Shown in pieces: positions 39,245 through 53,654 of a stretch of 64,000 nt of DNA. Where the stretch lies: positions 45,595,846 through 45,659,845 of the forward strand of contig OX243812.1 of the NCBI GenBank assembly GCA_945859605.1, in the 5' to 3' direction. Made by a program: the position numbers and the translations under genes. The notes under the pieces are model-generated. The model ran no database searches, was not told the origin of the DNA, and saw nothing but the letters and a program-made list of their open reading frames with translations. Numbering within the stretch: the stretch's first letter is position 1; each line of letters starts with the position of its first letter. This stretch comes from Lumbricus rubellus (taxonomy: Eukaryota; Annelida; Clitellata; Crassiclitellata; Lumbricidae).

Positions 39245-40700
39245 AGTGACATGATAGCAGTTGTATCAGTTTTAGGTTCAGCCTATTTACGTTATAAGAA
39301 GTAAGTCTTGAATAGAGGAATGCCAATACGACTTAAATTAACATTCAATTGAGCATTTTCTTGAGCCAACATACAAGTACTATATTTTCATACCGTTTTC
39401 TGTCCTAGACCAGCTCATGATTTCCATGTTCTTCGTCTTGCTCCTGGTTGCTAATCTATCAGTGATTGATTGGTTCAAGGTTCCTGTCATACCAGAGCTC
39501 TCCAGAAATCATTACCGGGTACATATTGGCACCATGTATACGAGACTACGAGTTCAGGCCATACTTGGCTTTGGCACCTTCTCGGGGCCATCCATATTAC
39601 GGACGTAAAAACAATAGAATTTTCGGACCCCTACAATTTTGTCGACCCACCCCATGCGTACCTACAAATAAGCTTCTATGAGATCTTTGTAAAGCAGTGT
39701 GACCAACATTATCAGTCAGTGTTTGAAGTTTAATGGGAAATACTTCTTAGCTACAGCAATAAAGACAACACTTCAACTATGCAAATCGGTAGAGTTTTGA
39801 AAATCTTCTGTAATATAGGTAATTATTATTGTAAGGCTGTACACTTGTTCAGACACATATTCTGTAAGTTTCAACGCTTATTCTATCAGCATAAATGGAT
39901 TCTGTGCTGCTGCTGCTGCAGAAACTTATCAAAACAGCCAGGTTTATTCCACTTGCCAGCAATTAGGCCAAGATGGGAGTGCCAGGCTTCTGGGTGCAAT
40001 AATGTACCAGAGGAAGATCCATGGACTGACTGGTCTATCTGGTACTCTGGTAGGATAATTCCTGCTTCTAGTTCACTACCATCTGGACCAAGGGCTGATA
40101 AGAGGATAAGGAGCTACAGCAGTGAAGCAATTCGTTCGGGTGATGATAAGTAGGCGCTTTGCAACAGACACCACACATTCCTGGAATAATTATTATTCTG
40201 TACTTTCCCACTTCGATTGCCCCCATCCCCTATTTCTTCATTTGTCTGCTTATACAAATAGGTGAAGTCTACAATTTCCAATGCAGATGAACAGAGATTC
40301 AATTACTTCTGAATGAGAAGTACTTCTTCCTTGATCCAACTGAGAACACTGCTTCCTCCTCTTCATTGGTCTTCCTCCGACTGTGCTATCAAAACTGCTT
40401 AGGAAGTTCTGCATTAATGTCAACATCCTCAGGCAATCTGGCATCGAAGCAGCCGCAGCAGCTAGCATTGGTCTACTCCAGTTTCCAAACACATCATCTG
40501 CTGCTCTTTGGACAAGTAAACTTTCTCCTAATCTTACTACTTTCCAACCAATGTTGACTTGTGTTTGTTCTAGTCAGCTGTTGCATATTTTATACAAGTT
40601 GTGCATTGATAGAGAGCCATACTGCAGCGTTGATGCACTGACGCAGCTCTACACTCATCCTCCAAAGCAACAAACTTGAACAAATAAGTTTAACATGTAT
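39245..40700. other. Gene-free stretch between the convergent genes
   Basis: Several short frames on both strands (for example 40366-40679) have no family motif. A GCTGCTGCTGCTGCAG run lies near 39906. Nothing firm. Confidence 0.4.
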
Positions 40701-43700
40701 TTTTCACAACTTTGACATACATAGAATAGCAATAAAATAACATCAGATAAGCGTAGACGTCGGTCCGACTAACATACTAACAAATATCATCTCAAGAACT
40801 ACTAGTATTTATTAATATAAACTCAATAATGCACTGCATCACTTTGGCTGCATTTAATAACCAAATGGTAAAAATTACAGAACAAGGAAACTAGTAAATT
40901 AGCAAAGCTACATCTAAACAATTCAAACCCTGTATAGCGAAAACAAAACTGTGATGATGATCACAAAATGTCCAAACACAACGTCAAATTACATCGAAGC
41001 AATACTTTAATGTAACAGCTCAGTCTGCTGTAGAGACTTTCCAGAGAACTGAAGTACACATTCTTTCAGTTTTCATGAATCGTTAATTGCTCCCTGCACT
41101 TCAAAAGGAATAAAACTGTACTTTAAGCGACTAACAGAAGAAGCAAAACTGATTGTAAATACGAAAGTAAAAACAACAACAGAAACCAAATTACAATATG
41201 TTAACACTTTGATAATGGGCTCTTAAGCAACGCACAATGTACAATGGTACATGTAAGTTAAAAATATACAAAACATTTTACACTTAGAATAGTTGCACTC
41301 TACAATATAAAGGTTACACATTAAACATCAGCTGCAAATGTTATATTATCAGAACACTTTTTGTGACTAAGTTTCAAAGTTTAGCTTTCAAACTTATTCA
41401 ACAACCAGTTCACATTCATTCTTTTAAAATATGATAATTAATTATTGCATAATCAAATATATATATATATATACTGTATATATCAAAGTCAAATATATGC
41501 ATATATATATAAATATAAAATGTCAAGATAAACACTTTAAGATAGTTCAAACTCAGATTTGAAACGATTCCATTAAGCAGAAAATGTGAACAGTGCACAT
41601 ACTGTTTTATACTTGTTTCTTTTCAACTTCTCAAAATAATATGAAAATTTAACTAGTCCTCAGACGACAGAGTGTCGGGCACTAAACAATAGATATTTAG
41701 ACTCGTATAACAAAGTGAAGTTGAATTTGTCTATGTCAAGACATGATTGCTATAATAAAGAGTATTGGTACGCAGCCTGAAGCTAGGCTATTCTGAGCTT
41801 TACTCTATCATTTATGATAGTTTAATACGTTAATTAATTATTCCAAAAGAAAAGAAAAACAAATTACATAAGTAATAGGTATACGACAAAGTTGCTAAAA
41901 TAGCTAATGATCACTATTGCTCTTGCAAAAGCTTTATCTTTTGCTACATAATGAGTATTCTGTTGTACATGATAATTTATATTCCGCTCGTATCTCAATT
42001 AAAGCCTTACAGAGGCGCTTGCAGTACCATCCACCGCCACCCGAGAGAAAAGGCAGCATCTGAGGCAAGAAAAAGATGAGGAAAGACTACCAAAAAAACC
42101 GGAACTAACTGCTCGTGGAAGTCCATTCCATAAAGACCCCATTCCATAAAGAGTTCATTCCATAAAGAGTTCATTCCATGGGACCTATGCAGACAAAGCA
42201 TCTGGATTGAGCCACGAACAATTGAGGAAAAGGTTGAAGGCGAAACATTCATCAGATCTACGAATAGCCCCGAGTATGTTTATTACAGCCTAAGGCTGTA
42301 ATAAAAATAAAAATCACAACATACAATGCACAAATAACTAAAATGGTCTTATTTATTCTGAGCGGGAAAAATTACAGCCAAATTGTTTACAGCAAATATG
42401 CATAAAAATGGCCAGGATATTATCCAGATGGTGTGATTATCCCAGGATATCCTGAAATATTTGCTTGGTACCAAGTCCAATTACAGTTGAGTAATTCTGT
42501 TGGAGGGGTGAATGGCTGCCTAGGCAGACCTGCTTTGAAGTGGAGGACTGAGGGAGGGTAGAAAGAGGACACCATCCAAGAAGCCCATTCTTCAGCCTGG
42601 CCTGCTTTGTGTCCATAGTATTAGTCATAAAAGGCCCCATATGAGAGGAGGAGCAGCAGGCATTCAAGTGCCATGATATCCAGTGGCCAGAGTACATAAT
42701 ATTCCCAAGACATCAAACCAAAGCCCAGTGAAACTGAATTGACATGCCTGAAATAGCAGTCAGCCATGGAGGTCTCAAAACAGTCCACCAGTCAGCTCAG
42801 TTCACAATATAGCTGACCAAGAGTGTCCAGGGGAAAGAAATTAGAATAGTCCAAGAATAGAACATGTAAATGACAATGAAGCCTGTTGAAATGCACACCT
42901 CTCAATTGTCATTCACCACACCACAATCATCAAATGAAAAGTCTGCACTTCTTAACTATAAACATAGTTTAATCTTCACCTGTCATATTATTATCAAATG
43001 TATGAAATGTATCAAATGCACTTTTATGAAACAATTTAACAAACAGTTTACTCCAGTACCTTTTTTATGAAGCATTTTAACAGACTAAAACTTCTGCCAG
43101 TCAATAACTTTGTAGATCAATTGTATTCACTGATTGATATTCATAAATATAGATAAATGATAATCTACTCAGCTCCTGTCAATAAATTAATATCAGCCAA
43201 TCAGTTTCATTAACAGCACTGCTATCTACAATGTTTCATTCTATCAGTCACCTGTATAATAAGCTCAATTAGTCAGAACTTGTAAGTACATCGCTAATCA
43301 GTAGGCATGCAGACTGTGATCCAGGACCTACTTCAGTAAGCGATAGAGATGTTACAGCGGCTGGTGCCAATGCGTTGCATGTCAATCAGACAACACTCAA
43401 CAACTACACATCAGCAGTGACTGATGGCAGACTGCACCAAAGCACCTTCACGGTGAATCATAACATGATCCATAAACAGCACATGAATCAGGTTGAATGG
43501 CATAAAACCAGGAAAATAACGAACTCCAAATGGAAACATGCAATATTGTTATTGCAAATAGCAGATCCTAAGGGAAGTCATGGGAATGGTATAAATGTGA
43601 TGAACCACGTCATAGTTGAATAGGCTCCCAGAAGCACGCGAAGTGGCAAGAAAGTACATGAACAATCAGTGAAAATGAAACAGACATTAAACCCAGTTAA

Positions 43701-46700
43701 AATTTCCAGTCCTCAAATAAACCTGAAATAAATTAATTAGGGTGAATCCAATTCTACAACATTGCAGACCCTATCAGTGTAAGTTACAAAGGACCAAAGT
43801 GACTTACATGGGAGGAAGACAATCTCATAATATATTCACCAAGACCTAGGTTAGGAGGCACAGCCATAAAGGCCACGAGCATTTAGAGGGGTCATCAGCT
43901 AAGATTCAAACCTACTTAAAGAAAAGAGACAAACAAGTAATACTCCATGGATAAAATGTCACCAGATGTTAATTTTAAAATGTCTTACACCTCGTAATTA
44001 ATATCCCTATAATTGAGCTCTGAAAATATAACCCCAAGGACTGTTACTGCTATGCTGTAGAAACACTATAATGATGGCAGTTGGATCAAATCAACGACAA
44101 TGACTTCAGTGGATATAAATGGAAGAAATACCAAAGTCAGTTAGTAGGACCACTAAATCCTACCACCGAAACTACGTAATACGAAACAAAGCAAACAAAA
44201 TGAAGGGCACAATGAAAATTTAATAAAAATGTCAACACAAAAAAAGATTGATCAATTATTCCTCCGCATATGTAATAATGCACTAGCTACCTATCAAAGG
44301 TTGTGGGGGGGGGGGGGAACCAAAGTCCCAATTGTAAAGCAAAGTTCAAAGTTTCTCTCCAGTTGCACTTCAGCATATCATTTCAACCAGAGAACAAGTG
44401 ACAGTCAACATAGAACGAACAGAATACTAATAGGACAGCAAACAGGGCGAAGAATGAAAAAACCAAACCAAATTCAGGCCACAACCCTGCTGATAAGAAA
44501 GCATACAGCAACAAAATTCTTACATAGGAGCATGCAAATGAAATGACTTTCCCAGAGAATGAAAGTTTTTGGTTTGGGGATATGGCTACTTGCCACCCAC
44601 CATGATCAGACACACAGCTGGGGAACTAACATGCACCGAATGGCCCAGCACAAGAGAAAGACTGAGAGGTATGATTGGACCAATCAGAGCCCATCCAGCA
44701 AAGCTTCCAGCTCAGACAGGTTAAGACATCAAAACACACCTGGTACATCAAAGCGTGGGTTATTTGCTGATGAAAACTATGGATTAGTTACAAACCAAAG
44801 ATCACGCTGCAAATGAGGACCAGATGAGGTCAGAAGTACTTCTCCTTCTCTTCCTCCTCCTCCTCCTCCTCCATGTCACTCCATGCCTGTCAGCAGGAAT
44901 GCTCCTAATTCTCATCTCATTCTAGGATCTCCTTAGTCACTCATACAGCCCTGTCTCTAAACCCAGATATCTTTATAATTTGTTCAGCAATTTCCCTGGC
45001 CATTCATTGGATGGGGCTCTGCACATACGTACGTGTGTGTGTGTGTGTGTGTGTGTGTGAGGGGAGGGTGGGTGAGTTGGATGAAGAAGAGCCAAGCTAT
45101 TTGGCAGACCGGACATATCAGAACCTATATCTAATCAGACCCAGCAGCAGCAGCAGCAGCAGCTATTACAACCTCTCAGTGGATGGAAATGAGTGAGATG
45201 GGCTAGAGAGGATAGCATGCAGTCAGCAGAGTTTTATGAAAACACAGCTCTTGAGCTGCATAAACAAACGAGGCAGACCGGCTCCAACTCAGTCAGCCAT
45301 TAACCCATTGGCTCCGCTAATAATCTCTTCTCCAGCATACCGGTTGCATGTCAGTCGGCCAGTAATGAAGAGAGTAAAAAAAGCCATAGCACTCATCAAC
45401 AGCCTACTCGAATCTGTGGCCACTGATTTCCATGGAATCCTCCTTCAGCCAAGCACCATTCAGACAGGCCTCCTTTTTCTCTCTTTCTCTTTCTTTCTCT
45501 CTCTCGCTCTCTCTCTCTCTCTCTCAAGTATTTTGCACCGAAGACAGTATTTCCTGATAAAACCACCAACATCTGAATTGGTTTAGCTTTGTTCTGTTCC
45601 AAAATATTACTACACCAACAACAGAAAAGCAGAAAGCAGCCAGAGCAAAAACACTTTGTTGGAATAAATATGATTGTACAAGGTAGCACTCAAACATGCA
45701 AGATATGACAAGGATCATGACCATAAATTTACATATATAAACACAATGATAAAATGGTCACACCAACTGAAAACTAACTAGGTATGGCTGCAAAGGCATG
45801 GAAAAAACACTGAATTACAGACAGCCAACAGAAAGTCTTCCCCTAGTTGTGATTTCACTACCGAGGAAGCAGATTTTGTGTGAAAGGATATCTATCTATC
45901 TGAAGAACATTAGCCATCTAACTTCCAGCAGCATAGATGTAATTAGCACTATACAACAGAATTAAAAAAATTGGATTCCTGTTAATGAATGTTACCATTC
46001 CCAATGTTGCTAAAACTGGCTAAAACATCCATTATATACATGTACCATTTGGAAAATAAAATGTCTGATTGTCTACAACTCTACATTTAACTGTTCTATT
46101 ACATCTTAGACCTGGGTATTCATAGTGTAGACTAAGCCCTCATCAGAAACCATCTCATGAAGCAGTTAATGTTTACTTATAGGCTCTTTGTACTGAGGTC
46201 ATGAACTTTGTCATGTCAACTTTTCAATTTACTGATTGTCAATGGAGTTAACTTAAATAGCACAATTTGCATTTCCTACTCATCTCAGATTGTAAACTAG
46301 CCTCAGAAATAATAATAAGCGAGTATTACTGAAGATTAAACAATAAATACATTCAACTATAAATAGTAATAGAGGTAAGACATTAAGTATTAAATGAAGC
46401 AATTCTTCCTAATTGCCATGTGACACTGTAGGACAACAAAACTAAGCAGCATGATAAGATATCAAATCTACAATGAATAAACATTCAATCAATACATAAA
46501 TATTAGAACAATTTTTAGTAGAAGATATCACCAATTAAGCAATTAACCTCACAAGTACACAGCTATCAATTGTAATTGCAATCAAACATTTAGGTATTGA
46601 CACTCGAAGAGCAATTTAATTATAATGTTGGGCACTCAAGCTTACATTACACATTACCTTTACCAGGTACATTTATCACTAATTATTACATTAAAGTGAT

Positions 46701-47946
46701 CCAATACAATTTACTTTATTTGTACCCAGCCAGAAGTACTCACAAGTACCCTGAATTGCTGTCATCACTATACATCAGCCACACAGCAAAATAGTTTTCT
46801 ATTAAGGTCATCAATAAAACAAATGAGCACTAAACTAAGAGCAGACATTTCCATTACATGTGGCAGTTTTCATGAACCAACTGAACACCAGACCAGTTGA
46901 CCATTTACATCTATTCTGCCAAATGAAGATCTGCCTTGGCCACACACTCTTCACATCAGGCATTTCACTGACAGCCTGCCCAGCTTGCTTTGTCTGCATT
47001 GTTTAGCAAACATGTCAGTAAACTTATGCACCCGATACCCATCATTATTGGCTTTACTCACACCAAACCATCAACATAATGCCTGCCAAGTAACAATTAA
47101 GTTCTGCAAAGGAAATTCTGACATTGTCTGCAAATGCTGATAATTTAGGACCTGTCAAGAAAATGAAATGTTAAACAGTGAACATAACATACACTTAGAC
47201 ATGTAATTAATAATACTGTGAAGCACAAATATTTTAAACAAAATCTAATTTAATTTTTCAAATTTAAATTATAAATGCTTCATACAAATGACTGCTATAT
47301 TTTGGTGACTAATATGTTGCTATGATATGAAAAGGAATTTCACAATGACCAAAAATACGAAGTTGAATGAAACAGAGAACAAAGGACACAGAAGTTACTA
47401 CAGCAAAGTTTTGAGTAAGAAGTTACTTCATGATTATTTTCTATGATAATAGCTAAACAAAACACATGTCACAGCAAAAAACACATAATTGGCTTTAGCA
47501 AACAACCATAAAAGCAGATCAAATCTCCTAGCAAGATGACATGACTGTTACAATGTTACATGCGCAATATGAACTCTTAAAATATATAAACAGCTTAAAA
47601 CTAAAGGAGAAAGTTCTAGTATTATACAACTTTCATATGCTAAACAACATAATGGGTTGTGTAAAAAAAAAATTTAAAAATCATGAAACCAAACACAAGT
47701 TCCATCAATTTAAATGATAAATTAAGCAACTCTTGTCACCCACATTTAACTTCCACTTGTTCACTTTTCACACTAACAAAGCACACCAGAACCTTCTGTT
47801 GGCAACCACTGTTATTATTAATATCATTTCAATCATAAAAATTCTATAAAGCACAAGTCAACATAAGTAGACACACTAATAATACAGCACACACAAGGAA
47901 TTAAATTTGGGATCATACTCCCAACAATACTGTATCAGAACACAAG

Positions 47947-48036
<90 letters not shown>

Positions 48037-48367
48037 AAGGCTACAACACAGTTTGATGAATGTTACCAAATTGCATATATTTTGGTCTGCTACTTTCAGC
48101 TGATAAGATTTCAAATATAACAACAATACTCCTTCTAAAACATAAAACATCTTTAAAAATTGGAAATAAAGCTCAAACGCATTCTAAAAAAGACATGAAC
48201 AAAAATAAAATGTCTTTTTTTGTTCCCCAGCGCAAACTAAGAAGCTCATTGCGGCCACAGACTGACTGAAAAACATTAGCCATACAGTTTAATTTATGGC
48301 GCAGTTTTGAAGGGCAAAACAAAGCAGAATTAGCCATGTACAGACAATTTGGTTCCAGCAAAGGCAA
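40701..48367 (-). other. A/C-rich plus strand; possible long minus-strand transcribed region
   Basis: No coding frame recognised. The plus strand is A-rich and C-favoured over G for most of this interval, the reverse of the T/G-rich kinase introns. Contains (AT)n at 41456-41520, a 17-bp tandem CATTCCATAAAGAGTT (42123-42180), a 21-bp perfect palindrome (about 42281-42304), a G12 run (44307), CTC repeats (44840-44872), (GT)n (45033-45058), AGC repeats (45143-45163) and (CT)n (45474-45527). Confidence 0.4.
47949..48034. repeat. (AT)n microsatellite, about 86 bp
   Basis: Uninterrupted TA dinucleotides. Confidence 0.98.
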
Positions 48368-48375
48368 CACAAGCA

Positions 48376-48624
48376 CAGGGCTGAAAGTGAATCAGGTCAG
48401 ACCGGGTCTGTGACTCGGCATCGATTTTCGAGACCTGCCATTGCAGGGTCTCAGCAGGGTCGCTAAAAGGGTCGCCAGGAGCCAAAACTGGCTAAAATTG
48501 GTAGGATTTTGGATAATTTTTGGGCAAATGACTAAAAAAAGTTGTCAGAAACATTTTCGGGTCAAAGGCGTGCTTGTCCGCCAAAGTCAGACCCGGCAAC
48601 TTTTTCAAACCAGTTTCAGCCCTG
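48376..48624. mobile_element. Short hAT-like MITE (249 bp)
   Basis: Ends CAGGGCTGAAAGTG and CAGTTTCAGCCCTG (one mismatch when inverted), with an exact 8-bp duplication CACAAGCA (48368-48375, 48625-48632). Inner CAGACCGGGTCTG and CAGACCCGGCAAC blocks are near-inverse. Confidence 0.88.
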
Positions 48625-48632
48625 CACAAGCA

Positions 48633-51600
48633 AATGTCATAGACAGTAACAAAGTTCATAAAATACTTTGTTTTGATATGGCATCATTCACTACATTGAG
48701 AGACAGAGGCGAATTAATTAAATTCACAACACAAATATATCTGTACACAAACACAACACACAGATCTTCATTTATAAGCTTAGATAAATAATAAATTAAA
48801 ATCTTAAGCACTTACAACATTGGTCAGTTGATGCTAATAATACTAAAAGTGTTCAATAGTAAGACCTTCTGAAGTAGCATGCTCTCATCTATCAAAAAAG
48901 CCACAGGAAACATGCAAGCAATATATTCGAAAGAGACAAATCCTTCATGAAATAAATATCATACTCAGATTTGAGCTAAATAAATATTTTGACTGTAAGG
49001 TCATCGAATACATAAATATTCAATAAACCTTGGATTTATATATATATAACTTTTAATTCATCAACATTGATCATTATACATTTAAATTACCACAATTATC
49101 AATATAAAATCTTGTACTTATGTTGATAAGCACAGGAAAAATAGTGTCCTTGAGAGATTGTAATCTATAGACTGTACTTAGTCACTATTTACCTACAGAC
49201 ATACCAGGAACCAGGTGTTAAATCAAATGTTGGCTCTTTAAACATGTACTGGAGTAGCAATTGAGCCATAAGTGCTCAGAAGGACTACATTGTGTAATGG
49301 ATGGTAAAACCACAATTCCTGGAGCTTAGAAGTGGCACTTAACCCTTTGCTATCACAAAAAACACTGTATTCTTTGGAGACTGTGGCTATATCGGGAGCA
49401 TTAATCAGTGTATAGCTCCACAGAGTATAAATCTTCAGCCACATTGCATGTAAAAGACTCACATTCACAACTGCAATTATACGGTCAGCATGGTAAGACA
49501 AAATAAAAACTGTGTACATAGAAAAATTTAGATTGTGATTTTGTGCAGAACAGAACTTCTGGCGATGCTGTGAATGATCACGTCAGAAAATGAGAGCAGC
49601 TATTCAAGAAATGGACAAAGAAAAGTTCAAACAAACAAACAAAGACCTCAGGCAAAGAATCAATTCATCAGCCGAGTCAATCTAGACAGACGGCAATCTT
49701 AAGATTCGTAAACTCTAAAAATCTAAAGCACTACTCTAAAAGCTAAATGTGGGGCATTACCTTATTCACAAGTGCACTGGTAAATGCCCAAAACAAGAGA
49801 AACTTCCCTTGCCTGCAAAGGTGAGGAAAAAGATCAAATTGTTTCTATTATTATCTAAAAAAATTTAAAACAAATAAAAATAATGAGAAATACAGGACGA
49901 AGATGCCAGTCCATTACAACAAGTTCTGAGATTCAGAACATGGAACAGAAGAATATTTAGAATCAGAACATAATGCAGCGAAATATCTCTCTCCACTTCT
50001 ACCTGAAACTCGTCTCACATTCTTCAAGGTTCGTTTCCTGTCAAAGACGTTCAAGCGACGAGATTCTTCTTGCGATGACGACTAAAACACAAAACACGAT
50101 TCGTGATAAGAAATTCTGCTTCATAAATTATAGTAGTAATGTGTACTGTACCATTCAGTCAATCATCTCTGAACTGGTGGCCACCATATCACAGCAACAG
50201 ATATACGTACAGTGCTGATCAATTGGTATCTACATTCAGCATTGTCAATTCTCAAGTTCTCCTCCGAAGAAATAACTCCTATTATGACTCATCCTGAAAT
50301 CTAGTCTAATCTAAGTGTTTACCTAGCCCCCACCCACTCCGTAACTTATGAAAAACGTCTAGTAATGTCTGTTGTGCCAATCACAACCAGTTAATCAAGT
50401 CACACCCAAAAGAGTATCTTGTCTAGAAAGAAGCCAAGACCAAGATGACTGGTCTTCCTCGTATATTCTGTCAGTATCTAGTATGTACGCAGTTTCAGCA
50501 TTCATAGATCTAATATTACACAATTAGGCCTACCATACACAACATTTATTCACTAAGACAGCTGTAGCTCTGAAGCTTGCATAAAAGAGAATAGGCAAGG
50601 TTGCGAATTCACTTTGTTATCTTTGCCAAATTAGCTGCACTGGTACATTGTAGGTAGAAGGATTGAAGACCAAATTTCTTGCAACTGTTTCTGGTTTCCT
50701 AAGCCTTTGATGATCCATTCTAGTTTCATAATTATGTCATCTCGAACTTTTCTACTAAGTTACAGATATTTATTAGATAATCGTGGAAGGGCAATTAAGC
50801 TGCAACTGAAAGCCATTGCCCTCAGATGGTCACTGAGATTGTTTGCCTATAGCATCAATTCATATCCTGTAAATGTTATATTTCTTAACTTATAAATAGC
50901 AGAAAATGGTTAAAGAGCAGAAAATGACTAAATTACATCAGCCTCAATCTCTGATTGTATTGTATATGACCATTTATATAACAAACTGTGGAAGAGGAGG
51001 ATCCGAGTGGCTGACCCCTCCACAGAGAGGGATTAATGCTAGTCTGAAGTAAAAGAAATTTATAGAGCAGTTTCATTATTCCATGATGACTTGAGTTTTC
51101 AGCATGCTGAATTCAGCTCAATTTCTGTGTGCAAGTACTCGCGCTCTACTGAATAGTGAGTATGTTGTCTGTGGATTCGTCTCGTCTGGCCTGACACTTG
51201 TCAGGTACACACAGGTGCAACTCATTCATCTCTTGTTGTGCCTCAAGAATAATCATCCAAGTGATCACCATCATCTTCTGGAAAGTACATTTTCCAGACG
51301 CATACATGTCATGTCCATGGCAGGTGCTCATTCACATCATAAACGTGCGGGTTCCACCAGAACTGGAACTCTATGCTTCCTTACCTTCAACTCCTCAGTA
51401 AATACTGAGCCAATGCTTCGCACAAAGCCGAAAATCTACAGCTTCCTTCCAGCTCATTTTACGTTACATGCATGATGTTTCTTACTGCCCAGCATGAAAC
51501 AGCCAGGCAGTGCTAAATGATAACACATTAACCTGTGCAGTCTTTTAAATGGTTAGAATCTACTCAAGTGTCTAAACTTCCAGTGAAAATTGGATAGCAG

Positions 51601-51902
51601 CATCCAGCATATTTGCTGAGTAATCAAAAATGTCACAAAATGGAGCTGTTTATCAGTGCTGTTGTCCCAAAACTGGTCAACTTTGTGGACAATAAGAAGC
51701 TCATATTTTGCATGACTTCCTATGTAACATGTTGATTACAAATGTACCAATATCATAAAATTCTTATTGCACTGGGAAGATTTCCAGATTTTTTCATTTG
51801 ACATTAAACAACTAATTATATAATTTCAATTGTACAGAGCATAATTCCACAAAAAAAACTACATAATAACACACAATTTGCAGTCACTTGCCTCGACTGG
51901 AG
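48633..51902 (-). other. Downstream of Frizzled; gene-free
   Basis: A-rich plus strand, probably Frizzled 3' UTR at least near 51900. No minus-strand AATAAA close to the stop was identified with confidence. Confidence 0.4.
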
Positions 51903-53654
51903 TTAAACTGGTGAAGGTTTCCTTCCACGGTGAAAGATCTTGTTGTAGAAGTTATTCCATGAGACAACCGTCTTTCCCGACCAGACCCAGAATCCTGAGG
52001 TGATGCCGACAATCAGAGTCATTATGTACTTGATCATGAAGACTGTGAAGTCAGGAGAGGGTCGCGATGCATAGTTAGACGATGGACATGGAAATGGATA
52101 CCTGCTGCACATCTTGGCATGCCAGGTCACCATCCACTCATGACGAAACGACTGTTCATAGAAGTAGCAAGCAATGACAATGATTGCAGGGACTGTGTAG
52201 AGAACGCTGAAGACTCCGATTCTCACCATCAGCTTCTCAAGCTTGTCAGTCTTTGTGCCATCGTGCTTCATAATCGTACGGATACGAAACAGAGAGACCA
52301 AACCAGCGAGCAGAAAGCAGGTGCCAACAATCAGGTAAATGAATAGGGGCACAATGACAAATCCTCGAAGGGCATCAACGCTGGTGACTCCGGTAAAGCA
52401 AACGCCGCTGAGAACATCACCATCAACATGTCCCGTAGCCAAGATCGCAATGGTCTTAACGGCCGGAAGCGCCCAAGCAACAAGGTGGAAGTACTGTGAG
52501 TTGCGTTCAATGGCTTCATGACCCCATTTCAATCCAGCAGATAGAAACCAGGTCAGCGTCAGGATGACCCACCAGATGGAGCTAGCCATACTAAAGTAGT
52601 AGAGCAACATAAAGATAATTGTGCAAGACTCCTTCTTTGTGCCCTGGGCCACTACCTTCCAACTGTTGTGCGGGTGTTCACTATTTTCTGGGGAAAACGG
52701 ACCTGAACAAGCAATGCCATCTTGAACAGCGAAACCAGTGACAAAGGCGAGGGACACCATGCAGTAACAACCGGACAGAAAGATGACCGGTCGTTCTGGA
52801 TACTTGAACCGTTGCATGTCCACAAGAAACGTCAGCATCGTGAAAAGCGTTGAAAGCAAGCAAATCGACGATGCAATGCCAATCAAGTACCAGGCAAACT
52901 TCCGTCTTGTTGGACCAAAAAACATGTCTTCTTCAGGGTCACAAGGCAAGCCACAGTCATTTACTATTTTGTCTCCAACTTGGAGTTTATATTTCAAGCT
53001 GTTGGACACACCTAAAAATGGCGGACACTCAAATGGCAGATCAGCATGAGGATGGCCTTTTCCACCAAATCCAGATAAATCTGGATCAGTTTGATCATGA
53101 TGATTTGACTTATCCAGATCATGCTTCAATTCTGTGCGGTTTTCGCCAACACATAGTCCATTTTCTGGAAATTTTGAACAATCAAGATTTTCTGGCCACG
53201 TGAAGCCGAATTTGTTCATCAGATTTTCACAGCCCTGCTTTGCCTCCAGGCAGAGCGACCTACAGGGCGGAATAACTTCATCAAGGAACGTACAAACTGG
53301 AGCATAGACTGTGCAGAGAAAGAACTTGAGGTAGGGGCTGCACTGTACTTTGACGAGTGGAAAGAACTGATGTACTTCCAGTCCTGCATCGTCCTGCCGC
53401 TGATGATTTAGTAGATTTGGCATGATCGTCTCATTGTACTGAATATCTTTGCATAGGGGTATCGTAATCGGTTCGCACCGGCCCCTGTTGTCCGGCATAG
53501 GACGGAACCCTGGCAAAGTGTTACCCGTCGGATACCAGTTACCATTCGACGCCACCACAGCAAAACTTGTCATCGTAAAGAAAAGCACGACGTATATTTT
53601 CGGGTTAAATGTTGCCATTGTGAAGCGATTTCTTAGCGTCGTCGCGTCGAACAT
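51903..53654 (-). CDS. FZD: Frizzled receptor, Fz1/2/7 type, intronless
   Basis: 583 aa in one exon. ATG 53654-53652 is the first start; a second ATG (codon 13, 53618) has a stronger context (ACAATGG) and begins directly before a good signal peptide ([18 protein letters not shown]), so it may be the real start. The cysteine-rich Wnt-binding domain has all ten Cys (60, 68, 105, 114, 121, 131, 135, 142, 159, 168) and Fz1/2/7-like stretches ([32 protein letters not shown]). An acidic/His-rich linker follows, then seven helices (about 254-279, 289-309, 344-371, 388-408, 431-455, 475-498, 536-558) and the Dishevelled-binding KTVVSW (561-566). N74 and N172 are in N-glycosylation sequons. It binds Wnt at the plasma membrane and signals through Dishevelled. 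The tail is short and ends PSPV, unlike the ETxV-type PDZ ligand of vertebrate Fz1/2/7. Confidence 0.96.
   Translation of the reverse strand: MFDATTLRNRFTMATFNPKIYVVLFFTMTSFAVVASNGNWYPTGNTLPGFRPMPDNRGRCEPITIPLCKDIQYNETIMPNLLNHQRQDDAGLEVHQFFPLVKVQCSPYLKFFLCTVYAPVCTFLDEVIPPCRSLCLEAKQGCENLMNKFGFTWPENLDCSKFPENGLCVGENRTELKHDLDKSNHHDQTDPDLSGFGGKGHPHADLPFECPPFLGVSNSLKYKLQVGDKIVNDCGLPCDPEEDMFFGPTRRKFAWYLIGIASSICLLSTLFTMLTFLVDMQRFKYPERPVIFLSGCYCMVSLAFVTGFAVQDGIACSGPFSPENSEHPHNSWKVVAQGTKKESCTIIFMLLYYFSMASSIWWVILTLTWFLSAGLKWGHEAIERNSQYFHLVAWALPAVKTIAILATGHVDGDVLSGVCFTGVTSVDALRGFVIVPLFIYLIVGTCFLLAGLVSLFRIRTIMKHDGTKTDKLEKLMVRIGVFSVLYTVPAIIVIACYFYEQSFRHEWMVTWHAKMCSRYPFPCPSSNYASRPSPDFTVFMIKYIMTLIVGITSGFWVWSGKTVVSWNNFYNKIFHRGRKPSPV

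Noticed and set aside
39417..40679. Possible small genes on both strands
   Set aside because: Overlapping short frames with no motif, no splice support and no start preference.
45396..45689. 97-aa frame with an RERERERE run
   Set aside because: Translated (CT)n microsatellite.
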